Of a stretch of DNA of 64,000 nucleotides, positions 54,885 through 64,000 are shown piece by piece (position 1 is the first letter of the stretch; each line of letters starts with the position of its first letter). Both the position numbers and the translations under genes were made by a program. Under the pieces are notes generated by a model. That model had not been told where the DNA came from and made no database searches. It saw nothing but the letters and a program-made list of their open reading frames with translations. The DNA comes from Tretioscincus oriximinensis (taxonomy: Eukaryota > Chordata > Lepidosauria > Squamata > Gymnophthalmidae): NCBI GenBank assembly GCA_022410635.1, contig JAJVDF010000168.1, positions 868,515-932,514 of the forward strand, in the 5' to 3' direction.

Positions 54885-55186
54885 TTTAATTTCTATTCTG
54901 CACTGTATCTCAGAATTGTAGGCTGACCAGATGACCCCTTTTGGGGGGGATGGGGGTTGAAAACCCAGTTTTGGGGTGCCTCCCAGTTTTTTCTGAGGAA
55001 TTTTTTTTCATTTTTTTTCTTCAAAAAAACCGGGAGGCACCCCAAAAATGTGATTTCAANCCCCCCCCNNAAAAAAGGGTAATCTGGTCAGCCTACAGAA
55101 TAGGAGTCTGCCAACTACGTGCTATATGGAAGGCCATGCTCTGTACCGAGCTGCATCCCACAACAAGGCTCTGTGGGAACAGGGCC
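54885..55186. mobile_element. Hairpin MITE family 2, copy 3, split by family 1
   Basis: The left piece (about 54885-54918) reads 'ctgtatctcagaat' and the right piece (55096-55186) continues 'aggagtctgcca' and ends 'gggaacagggcc'. The two join into the family 2 order once the inner MITE is removed. Confidence 0.7.
54919..55095. mobile_element. Hairpin MITE family 1, copy 5, inside family 2
   Basis: The ends are TAGGCTGACCAGATGACCCC and 'atctggtcagccta'. The flanks CAGAATTG (54911-54918) and CAGAATAG (55096-55103) form an 8-bp duplication with one mismatch. Confidence 0.9.
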
Positions 55187-55195
55187 TTTAAAAAA

Positions 55196-56190
55196 ATTAA
55201 ATTAAAGATGGTTATTTTGTGCACATGTTTGTCTGAATTTGCTCTGATGCTCCGAAAAGAAAAAAGACAGAAATTCCAAAAGTAGACAGTGAAAGATGCG
55301 ATTCTTAAGGTAATTTGCCGAACTCTATCCATTTTCNCCCTGCAGGTTAGCCTTATTGAACAGTGACAACCAAAGGGCTTGACATATAATCAATAGGCCC
55401 TGTGACCCACACCAATTGCACCGTAGGTCTGCAGAAACTCCAGACATAAGAACTAAATAAAAAAATAAAAGTCTGCTGAAAGCTTGAGGCACCATTTCCT
55501 AAGTGAAGCAATTCATGCTTGAACAATCATTATTAAACGGGACAGATTGTGTACTTCGGGTATTTAAATTCATCTAACTTCCATACAAACAGAAAATAGA
55601 TAAACAAGAGAAAACAGATAAATATTTTATTCCTGGTGAAAAATAAATCCGGGATTTTGCCAATATGATCTGTCACATAGAGATGTATACAGACGAAATC
55701 ACATATTCAGTTTACCTATAGAATTGAACACCCGTTGCCCCAATTGACCTGCNAATCACTGAATCAAATAATCAATTATTCAATTATTTTCATTTTGATT
55801 GTATTAAAAAGCAAAAATTCCATTCTTAACCATCGATAATAAAAGCATAGTGAATGCAAACTGTTTGATCCCTTTTTTCATGGACACAAATGGAAAATTT
55901 GTCAGTTTGATCACATTTCCAAATCGATGACAGTTTGATGCAAAATTCTGCAAACATGAATATGNGACAGAATATTTGAACAAGAACCAATGTTTGAACA
56001 ACGCTACTGCCGTGTCTTACACAATGTCTGGAATATGGAAGGAAGTTGACCCCAACATTTGGAGTACCAGGGCGGCTGGGTGGGGAGCCTCAAATGGCCT
56101 TTACATCAAATGAAGGTCTACACTGGATAGAAAAAAACTACAGACTAAGAACCACCATATCTATTGGTATCTTATTCAACAGTGGTGAAA
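55196..56190. other. Non-coding, AT-rich stretch
   Basis: A/T-rich sequence with 'caattattcaattatttt'-like blocks. No element recognised. Confidence 0.4.
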
Positions 56191-56455
56191 ATAGAATCAT
56201 AGAATCCTTTGGAAGGGACCTCCAGGACCATTGGGTCCAACCNCCTGCTCAATGCAGGATTCATTAAACCATCCGAGACGGATGACTGTCCAGTCTCTGT
56301 TTGAAGACTTCCAGTGAAGGAGAACTCACCACCTCCTGTGGCAACCTGTTCCACTGGTTTATCACCCTTAATGTTAGAAAGATGTTTCTGATATCTAATC
56401 TAAATCTACTCCCTTGCAGTTTCATCCCATTGCTTCTAGTTCTTCCAACAAAATA
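56191..56455 (-). mobile_element. CR1 3' end, type I
   Basis: The plus strand starts ATAGAATCATAGAATCC (complement of the octamer tail) and runs through 'gacctccaggaccattgggt' to 'tttcatcccattgcttctag'. It points away from the plus-strand CR1 at 56626. Confidence 0.88.
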
Positions 56456-57129
56456 ATACCTGTACTATTAATAAGAAAGGGGCAGAAGGGGCTGNGTAGA
56501 CCTCGGTGTGCCATTTGTACAGCGCTGCCTTTGGCACTGAACCGCAAGCTTGAATTACAAAATTAGTTAAACAATATAAAAGCCAGGATTTCCTGGATAG
56601 TCATATTAAGTATTATCACTGANAGAACAAGTGAACAAGGCAAACACAATCCTGGGATGTATCAAGAGGACCATAGAATCTCGCTCACGTGAAGTAATTA
56701 TTCCTCTCTACAGTACTTTAGTACGNCCACACTTGGAATCCTGTGTTCAGTTCTGGGGGCCCCAATTTAAAAAGGACATTGATAAACTAGAGCAAGTTCA
56801 GAAGGGAGTTACAAGGATGGTGAGTGGTCTGGAAACCATGTCCTATGAGGAACGTTCNAAGGATCTGGGGATGTTTAGTCTCCAAAAGAGAAGACTGAGA
56901 GGAGACCTGATAGCTGTCTACAAATATCTGAAGGGCTTTTCACAGAGCAGAGGGATCAGCACTGTTATCATTAGGACATGGAAGGACTCGAAACAATGGA
57001 ATGAAACTGCAAGGGAGTAGATTTAGATTAGATATCAGAAAAAACCTCTAACAGTCAGGGTGATTGTGATGGTAGAGGTAGGGGATGAAGGACACTCCAG
57101 ACAAGAATGTGATTTCAGTTCTGAAAGTG

Positions 57130-57135
57130 TTTATT
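57130..57135 (-). promoter_or_regulatory. Polyadenylation signal in the solo LTR
   Basis: AATAAA on the minus strand, about 65 bases downstream of the TATA box. Confidence 0.7.
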
Positions 57136-57197
57136 CAGCTCAGCTCAGCTCTCCGTCTTAGTCTGGTCAGCAGTGAAGACTGCCCCAGCAAGTCCCT

Positions 57198-57206
57198 CTA
57201 TTTATA
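57198..57206 (-). promoter_or_regulatory. TATA box in the solo LTR
   Basis: TATAAATAG on the minus strand, with a CCAAT box about 50 bases upstream. Confidence 0.7.
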
Positions 57207-57590
57207 CATCTTGCTGGCCAATCCCAGCTGACCAGGTTCATAGCTTACAATTCATTGGTTGTTTATACAATGCTGTTCCAAAACCTGAAGCTCACCTCAA
57301 AACCTTACATCAACATATATTTACCTCAGAATTATTTACATATATATTACCACAACTTTATACATTCCTTATATGACTTTATATACATATTATGTCATGT
57401 ACTCATGACAGTGATAAACCAGGGGAACAGTTTGCCACAGGGGGTGGTGAGTTCGCCTTCACTGGAAGTCTTCAAGCAGAGACTGGACAATCATCTGTCT
57501 GGGATGGTTTAGTGAATCCTGCATCGAGCAGGGGGTTGGACCCGATGACCCTAGGGGTCCCTTCCAACGCTATGATTCTATGATAACAGT

Positions 57591-59392
57591 TCAATAGTAA
57601 AAAAGCAAAAATCATTTTCAGGTAATCCTTTTCAGTAATTATTCATTTTGCTGGTCCAGAAATTATCAACAAAATTAGCCACGACAACTCTTTTGGGAGG
57701 AAGAGTGAAAAACTGCAGAAGTTCTTCCACCGTCTACTATCATGTTCCATCTATGAAACAGTAGGAGTTAAGGAGGGTGGGTTTGGAGCACCGATTTACC
57801 AATGAAAATCAAGGGTTCACATGAAGCAAAGGATGCATATCTGAAGCATCTTAGAGGTGCTTCACAAGTGAAATCACTCACCTATCCGTCCATACCTATC
57901 TATGCGTTTTTATAGTCCAGAAAAAACTAAGAAGGCATGCTTAATGTAGGAATTGAGCATTTTGTATAAGAAACAAAACGTATTGGAAAGCAAGCTCAAT
58001 TTTGAACTTGTTCAGAAATGAACAATACCTGGTTTTCCATTAAAAAGTTCTTTTCATTTGCAAGAAATATTTAATCAAGTCATTCATACTTGAAAGCAAG
58101 GTATTTGACTTAATCAAATATCTAAATACAACAATCACATACTTAACAACTGCTAACAACTTTGAATTTGATAGAATTTGAACTATTCAATAGAATTTTC
58201 AAAGATGAACTGATTGACCACATTGTTCACAATAAAATTTGAATTTAGTCAAAAGCAAATAACGCTGGGTTTTCCGTTAAAAAAAAGCTTTTTTTTCAGT
58301 TGCAAAATTGTTCAAGTGGGAAACTGATCTGATTCAATTGAATATCTGAATTTTCAAATAATTGCATATTCTATTCAATGCAAAACCTGGAACCCCTTTT
58401 TCGCTTGCAAACCCTGACTGCACCCACATGAGCTGCTTTTTCTGTGTTTTAATGTTATTCCAGATTAAAGCATTTACGATTCCACCCACATATCCCTGTG
58501 ATATTCTGCATTGCTGCCTGTAGGGTCTATGAGAGAAATGTAGTTCCAGCACAAAAACATTCAAGAACGTTTCCTTGATCTCATACGGCCCCCAGCCTCC
58601 TCTGCAAGCGATTTCTCTCCATTGGATTCTCTGTAAGGAAATTCGACTTCTTGTCATGTGTGCAAAATCCCACTATCACACACTGCACAAACGCATGATA
58701 AGCTGTGTTCTCGGGGGGGGGGGGGGTTAAAAATGGTTTTGAGGACTGCGCATTTCCTTCCACTGTTTTCTTTTCTTTCCAGCTCTTTTTCAGTGCCATT
58801 TCATCATCTTCACAAGATCCACATTGGCTTCTGGACTTAATGGCCACATTGGTTGGATAATCCGCCCATTCATGTGCCCAGGTTTTTCACAAATCCATAA
58901 TTACAAAAAAAAAAAAATACAGTAATTTAGTTTTGCACAAAACTAGAACCCAACAACAACAACAAAACCAATAAAAATCCTCAGAAATTAGAACAGAATG
59001 GAGGCACAGCAGCATTCACACAGAGGCTCTTCCGCTATGGGAAAACTGGAGCCAGAGCACGGTTAACCTGAATTGATAAAACTGCATCTGCATTGCTTTT
59101 GAGGGAGAACTCCATTCCGGTAACGTGTAGCTTTGTGAACAACACATTGTGAAAGTGCTCCCCCTATGGATTATAGGGGAACTGCATGAACCCAGTGCAA
59201 TGCCGCACAGCTTTCTCCCCTAGTGAGAAGGCAGCCGCAGTGGTTTTCAGGAAGGCTCCACAATAATGTCAGAACAAATGAGCTGTAAGAAAACCCGGAG
59301 CAAGTGGATTTCTGGCAATGCGTGGCCACATGCAGAGGATTCACTTCCATAGTGGTAGAAGTCTGCCGTGCGGATGCAGCCACTGTTCAACA
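57591..59392. other. Non-coding stretch with an AT-rich internal duplication
   Basis: Segments near 58020 ('tacctggttttccattaaaa') and 58255 ('cgctgggttttccgttaaaa') are diverged copies about 240 bases apart, with similar AT-rich text at 55760-56000. A poly-G run lies near 58714-58727. No gene is recognised. Confidence 0.45.
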
Positions 59393-59663
59393 TAAGTACA
59401 TAAGAACATAAGAAGAGCCATACTGGATCAGGCCACAGCCCATCTAGTCCAGCATTCTTTGTCACCTGGGCAGTCCGAACAGAGGAAAGCAAAATCTTCA
59501 CCTGTTTATGACTCCTTGAAAGTGGCATTTCAGGAGTCCTGCCTGTTGCTCCATCCCGGAGGCAACATCCAGACATCCATCCTAGTACCCATTGATACCC
59601 TTGGTGTCCATGAACCTGTCTAGTCCTGTCTTGAAACTATCCAAGCTGTTACCTACCATCAGT
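59393..59663 (-). mobile_element. CR1 3' end, type II
   Basis: The plus strand reads 'agtacataagaacataagaa', 'tggatcaggccacagcccat', 'tgactccttgaaagtggcat' and 'cctgtctagtcctgtcttga', a minus-strand copy ending at 'ctatccaagctgtta'. Confidence 0.9.
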
Positions 59664-61249
59664 CAAGGATGGTTCAGCTGATTTCAACTTGCACATCAGA
59701 ACAACACCATGTCCATTTCAAAGCAAATGCAGATTCAAACACAAACTCTGCATACAAATTTGCAAGCATATACGAACCTTTGCATATCCAATCCTAACGT
59801 ACTACATGACTGTGCTTGGACAGATCCTAATTCCCCACATTTTTGCAAAACCTTGAATGCAAGATTGGACATTTTATTATGTCACCTGTCTTTATGCACC
59901 TGGCACCTCACCCCAGATGAGAAAAAAGCACCTTTGCATGGTAAATGGAGTCTCTGTTTATTGCTCTAACAATTTTTTTTCAATACACAGCGTGTGAGCG
60001 AAAAAAGAGTCTCACAAGCAAAGGGTAAAAGTTCACAGCCTCTGTTTAAGGTGATTTTTTTTTTTGATAGGGATAAAAGTGGATTAACTTCCCAAGCAAA
60101 GTGCAACACCACCGCCTTGTGTTCAAACTGGGAAAGGTTCCCTTCTTGTCGAACTCATTTAACGGCATCCGAGGATCAATGTCTTGGGACAAGGAATCTT
60201 TTCAAGATAATGAATGTGTGATCCTGGCTGATCCAAGGTCACATTAAATTAATGCAGTCTTCAAAGCTTTTTGCAGTAATACAATTAATTATTTGCCACC
60301 ATTGTGTTCGAAAAAACCGAACATGCAAAAACCTCAAGGGCTCTGACCTATTTAGCCACATCTTTCAAAATTACCACCTCCTAAGACCACAATGGCTACC
60401 AAAACCCTCCTCTTTGATTCTCGCCAGGTTCAAGTCCAGATTCGTAAGTGGATTTCCCAGCCTTAAACAGTATTTGGATGCACGTATCAAGGGCCTCTTT
60501 CTCCTTTGCTTCGGATTAGCAAATCCTGTGGAACTGGTTAAAGACGTGGCAGATTCCAGTCACATGGAAAACAAAAGGAAAACAATTAATTAGAAGCCTT
60601 TCCATACCTCAGACTGCAGATACACTTGCAATTCAATTGCTGAGATTCACAGCAGCTTAGAGCTGCGTAAATCTTAATCCACTAGCCCACATTCCCCAAA
60701 ATGAGATGCTTATTTCTTCTCTTTGCCTACCAACCATAGAAAGGTCAGCTAGATCTTTGCTAATAATCAGGAAGGCTTAAGAGACTAATAAAGTCCCAGA
60801 CTTGCTTCTGTCTATGATTATCTACATCTTTCAGCACGAGTGACCTGTTCATTGATCCTAAATTACAGCTCCTTAATTGGAGAGAATGTAGTGGCAGGGG
60901 AGGCGAAAACGGATGTGAGACCATTGGGACTCCATGTCTCCAAAGAACCTTGACCTCAGGTATTCTTCGCCTGCTTCAAGAGAAGAGGATGCAGCCCAGT
61001 TGGCTCATCCAAGTGGAGATGAGTCCATTTGATTTGGATTTGAAACATTTGGCTTGAACCCTCTACAACAAGCCATTTTGATACGATCAAAAGCAGCCCC
61101 TCTTTGAGAAGTTCCATTTGAACTGAAGCAAACACCAAGTCTCTGCAAAATAGATTCAAGCTGAGGAACAAAAAAATAAATGTACGTCCCAAATCCCAAC
61201 CATGCATAAAATGCACTACTCAGATACAGCTGGGGAGCCGCTCAATATT
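59664..61249. other. Non-coding stretch, nothing recognised
   Basis: About 1.6 kb without coding signature or recognised repeat. A poly-T run lies near 60055. Confidence 0.45.
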
Positions 61250-61480
61250 ATCATAGAATCATAGAGTTGGAAGGGACCTCCAGGGTCATCTAGTCCAACC
61301 CCCTGCTCAATGCAGGATTCATTAAACCATCCCAGAAAGATGACTAGAATCATAGAGTCGGAAGGGACCTCCAGGGTCATCTAGTCCAACCCCCTGCTCA
61401 ATGCAGGATTCATTAAACCATCCCAGAAAGATGACTAGAATCATAGAATCATAGAGTCGGAAGGGACCTCCAGGGTCATC
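61250..61480. repeat. CR1 3'-end tandem array, about 91-99 bp unit
   Basis: GGGACCTCCAGGGTCATC recurs at 61273, 61364 and 61463. The spacings are 91 and 99 bases; the second carries one extra AATCATAG octamer. Each unit spans the octamer tail, 'ctagtccaaccccctgctca' and 'gcaggattcattaaacc'. The array runs into the gap, and the sequence after the gap resumes in the same unit. Confidence 0.93.
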
Positions 61481-62089
61481 NNNNNNNNNNNNNNNNNNNN
61501 NNNNNNNNNNNNNNNNNNNNNNNNNNNNNNNNNNNNNNNNNNNNNNNNNNNNNNNNNNNNNNNNNNNNNNNNNNNNNNNNNNNNNNNNNNNNNNNNNNNN
61601 NNNNNNNNNNNNNNNNNNNNNNNNNNNNNNNNNNNNNNNNNNNNNNNNNNNNNNNNNNNNNNNNNNNNNNNNNNNNNNNNNNNNNNNNNNNNNNNNNNNN
61701 NNNNNNNNNNNNNNNNNNNNNNNNNNNNNNNNNNNNNNNNNNNNNNNNNNNNNNNNNNNNNNNNNNNNNNNNNNNNNNNNNNNNNNNNNNNNNNNNNNNN
61801 NNNNNNNNNNNNNNNNNNNNNNNNNNNNNNNNNNNNNNNNNNNNNNNNNNNNNNNNNNNNNNNNNNNNNNNNNNNNNNNNNNNNNNNNNNNNNNNNNNNN
61901 NNNNNNNNNNNNNNNNNNNNNNNNNNNNNNNNNNNNNNNNNNNNNNNNNNNNNNNNNNNNNNNNNNNNNNNNNNNNNNNNNNNNNNNNNNNNNNNNNNNN
62001 NNNNNNNNNNNNNNNNNNNNNNNNNNNNNNNNNNNNNNNNNNNNNNNNNNNNNNNNNNNNNNNNNNNNNNNNNNNNNNNNNNNNNNNNN
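61481..62089. other. Assembly gap (N)
   Basis: 609 unresolved bases between two parts of a CR1-derived tandem array. Confidence 1.
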
Positions 62090-62513
62090 CCAACCCCCTG
62101 CTCAATGCAGGATTCATTAAACCATCCCAGACAGATGATTGTCCAGTCTCTGTTTAAAGAATTCCAGCAAAGGAGAACTCACCACTTCCTGTGGCAACCT
62201 GTTCCACTGGTTTATCACCCTGACTGTTAGAAAGGTGTTTTTTTTAATATATCTAATCTAAATCTCTTCCCTTGCAGTTTCATCCCATTGTTTCTCGTTC
62301 TTCCATGTGCCCATGAGAACAAGGCTGATCCCTCTGCTCTGTGAAAAGCCCTTCAGGTTATTTGTAGACAGCTATCAGGTCTCCTCTCAGTCTTCTCTTT
62401 TGCAGACTAAACATCCCTAGATCCTTTAACTGCTCCTCATAGGACATGGTTTTCAGACAACTCACCATCCATGTAACTCTCTTGTGAACTTGCTCTAGTT
62501 TATCAATGTTCTT

Positions 62514-63248
62514 TTAAAATTGGGCCTCCCAGAAGTGAACACAGTATTCCAAGTGTGGTCTTACCAAAGTACTGTAGAGAGGAATAACTGTTTCACATGA
62601 TCGAGATTCTATGCTCCACTTAATACACCCCAGGATTGTGTTTGCCTTTTTTGCAGCTGCTTCACACTGTTGACTCATGTTTAGGCTGTGATCTATCAAT
62701 ACACTCAGGTCCTTTTCACCTGTGCTGCTGCTCAGACATATTCCTCCCATCCTATATGTGCTGTTTTCATTTTTTTTGCCCAGATGTTGAATCTTGCATG
62801 TCTCTCTGTTAAATACCATTCAGCCCACTGTCCCAGCTTGTCTAGATCTTTTTGAATCCTATCTCTATCTTGTTTAGTATTAGCAACACCTCCTAACTTT
62901 GTGTCATCAGCAAATTTGTTAAGTTTTCCTTCAATCCCCTCATCTAGGTCTTTTATAAACATGTTATATAGCACTGGACCCAGGACAGACCCTTATGGTC
63001 CCCCACTTGAAACATTCTTCCAATTGGATGTGCAACCATTGATTACCACTCTTTGAGGACGATCACTAAGCCAGTTTTGAGTCCATCTAACTGTTGTTTT
63101 GTCAGTCCCACACTTGACCAATTTTTCAATATGGATGGAATGAGATACTTTGTCAAATGCTTTATTGAAGTCAAGATACACCACGTCTACTGCAATTCCT
63201 TGATCAATCCATTTTGTTATACAACTGCAACATTTAATAAATATGTCC
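62514..63248 (-). pseudogene. CR1 reverse transcriptase fragment
   Basis: In order on the minus strand: VVYLDFNKAFDKVSHSI, VINGCTSNWKNV, GSVLGPVLYNMFIKDLDE, the catalytic FADD at 62903-62914, EKDLSVLIDHSLNMSQQ, KKANTILGCIKWSIES and LYSTLVRPHLEYCVHFW. One stop at 62993-62995 and a frameshift between 62732 and 62819 break it. It retains FADD but lacks the endonuclease and the N-terminal part of the domain. Confidence 0.9.
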
Positions 63249-63420
63249 ACAATTCAATTTAAGAAGCCTAACAAAGTCCAGAACTACTGAATGTCCAAGT
63301 CCAGATCCAATCCTGAATGGAAGGTACTCCTTGCCACAGTGGAGAGTGCCCAAAGGTTCTTTTGGACAACAGAAGGTCTCAGATCTTCTGCCATCGCTAA
63401 GAAGGTTCAGAACATACTAT
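63249..63420. other. Non-coding, nothing recognised
   Basis: Short stretch between CR1 and an L2-like end. Confidence 0.35.
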
Positions 63421-63800
63421 TTTATTTTTTCATTTAGTGATTTATATCTTGCCTTTCACTATCGGTCCTAGTGTGGGTAACAGAAGACCAAGATTTTTTA
63501 AACGTACCCATTAAAAAAAAAAAACCCATTAATAATACAGCCATTAATAAAATATTTTAAAATACCCACACTAGAAGAACAGACCACAGAGAAAGGTAAT
63601 ACTCAAAAGTCTGGGTGAGGAGATTCGTTTTTACCTGATGTCAAAAACTATGCAAGAGGGTTTGGTGAGCCTCTAACATGAGCCTATTCCAGAGTATGGG
63701 AGCCACCACAGAAAAGGCCTTCCTACGTGCCCCTAGACCTTGCATATCTGAAAGGGGGGGAACTACCAGAAGGCCTTCTCCTTGGGATTTTAATAATAAT
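63421..63800 (-). mobile_element. L2-like LINE 3' end
   Basis: The minus strand encodes EGLLVVPPLSDMQGLGARRKAF, in two pieces, then SVVAPILWNRLMLEA, and its 3' end reads 'ggaccgatagtgaaaggcaa' with a T/A-rich tail. It parallels 30616-30968. Confidence 0.78.
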
Positions 63801-63827
63801 AATAACAACAACAATAACAATAACAAA
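63791..63827. repeat. AAT/AAC microsatellite
   Basis: About 12 AAT and AAC units between the L2-like end and the last SINE A. Confidence 0.9.
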
Positions 63828-64000
63828 CGCCAGGCACAAATGGCTCAGTCGCTAAGGAGATGGCCTGTCACCTGGGAGGTGGGGTCTCAAAGTCCTGTGT
63901 CAGACGTGGGGAGGGCTGAGCACCTTCCACTTGCCTGTAGCTCTAGCCAACCCAGCTATTCGAAAGCAAGAATTGCAAAAAATTGCAACTGACTGCAAGT
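63828..64000 (+). mobile_element. SINE A, cut by the window edge
   Basis: It begins GCCAGGCACAAATGGCTCAG (A box), has a degraded B box in 'gggtctcaaagtcctg', and reaches 'caactgactgcaagt' at the edge. Confidence 0.9.

Larger units (their letters stand above)
57065..57410 (-). mobile_element. Solo LTR with 5-bp target duplication
   Basis: The ends are TGTGATGGTAG and TACTCATGACA, TG...CA with a short imperfect inverted repeat. GTGAT precedes it (57060-57064) and follows it (57411-57415). The undisturbed CR1 sequence at 38.07 kb has GTGAT once. On the minus strand a CCAAT box (57254-57258), TATAAATAG (57198-57206) and AATAAA (57130-57135) occur in order. 346 bp. A 5-bp duplication fits Ty3/Gypsy-like and some endogenous retroviral elements; I cannot assign the family without internal sequence. 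Confidence 0.93.
56626..57590 (+). mobile_element. CR1 LINE (type I), split by a solo LTR
   Basis: The left part encodes [54 protein letters not shown] and [21 protein letters not shown] in order, the CR1 reverse transcriptase C-terminus. After the LTR (57065-57410) it resumes at 'gtgataaaccaggggaacag' and ends near the ATGATTCT octamer at about 57580. Confidence 0.9.
61250..63248 (-). mobile_element. CR1 LINE (type I), 5'-truncated, with an amplified 3' end and gap
   Basis: The minus strand carries the reverse transcriptase from 63248 down to about 62510, then the ORF end and 3' UTR (62090-62510), then the N gap, then tandem copies of the 3' terminus (61250-61480). The element is truncated within the reverse transcriptase domain. 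Confidence 0.9.

Noticed and set aside
61476..62117. 213-codon frame on the minus strand
   Set aside because: It is almost entirely unresolved bases.

Overview
This window looks like intergenic or intronic DNA from a squamate reptile, most likely a lizard. I found no cellular protein-coding gene, rRNA gene, functional tRNA gene or CRISPR array. The squamate call rests on the mix of repeats: CR1, L2-like, L1 and Penelope-like retroelements together with two tRNA-derived SINE families. One of these (SINE B here) has a head resembling my recollection of the squamate Sauria SINE. Nearly every longer open reading frame is either a retrotransposon fragment or a translated microsatellite. Three N gaps (21921-22210, 43041-43407, 61481-62089) fall inside or beside tandem repeats.

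Layout. 1-9 kb: a 5'-truncated L1 sits inside a SINE between 13-bp target-site duplications. A second, decayed L1 tail, an L2-like reverse transcriptase fragment, a CR1 3' end and a SINE A follow. 9-21 kb: SINEs, a candidate solo LTR carrying a nested hairpin MITE, an 800-bp purine tract, an L1 flanked by 97-bp direct repeats, and two more copies of the hairpin MITE, one nested in a SINE. 21-36 kb: SINEs, several CR1 tails, L2-like fragments, a Penelope-like remnant with a hammerhead-ribozyme-like core, many microsatellites, and a quieter single-copy block around 32.2-33.4 kb. 36-49 kb: a CATA array, CR1 tails, the best CR1 reverse transcriptase in the window (41.1-42.7 kb), a 591-bp solo-LTR candidate with three 45-bp repeats, a 533-bp relative of the hairpin MITE, and a second hairpin MITE family. 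50-64 kb: more CR1 copies, one split by a solo LTR with a clean 5-bp duplication, a nested MITE-in-MITE, and a CR1 whose 3' end has become a tandem array next to an assembly gap.

How the parts relate. CR1, L2-like, L1 and Penelope-like elements would be the autonomous machinery. The SINEs carry 3' tails that resemble LINE tails, which suggests they borrowed LINE enzymes. The hairpin MITEs have 8-bp duplications typical of hAT transposons but no transposase in view. The nesting gives relative ages: SINE B is older than the L1 at 1.6 kb and the MITE at 20.2 kb; the CR1 at 56.6 kb is older than its LTR; hairpin family 2 is older than hairpin family 1 at 54.9 kb. I see no new gene system. The most notable items are the two uncharacterised hairpin MITE families, the three solo LTRs, the hammerhead-like core, and the CR1-derived minisatellite.
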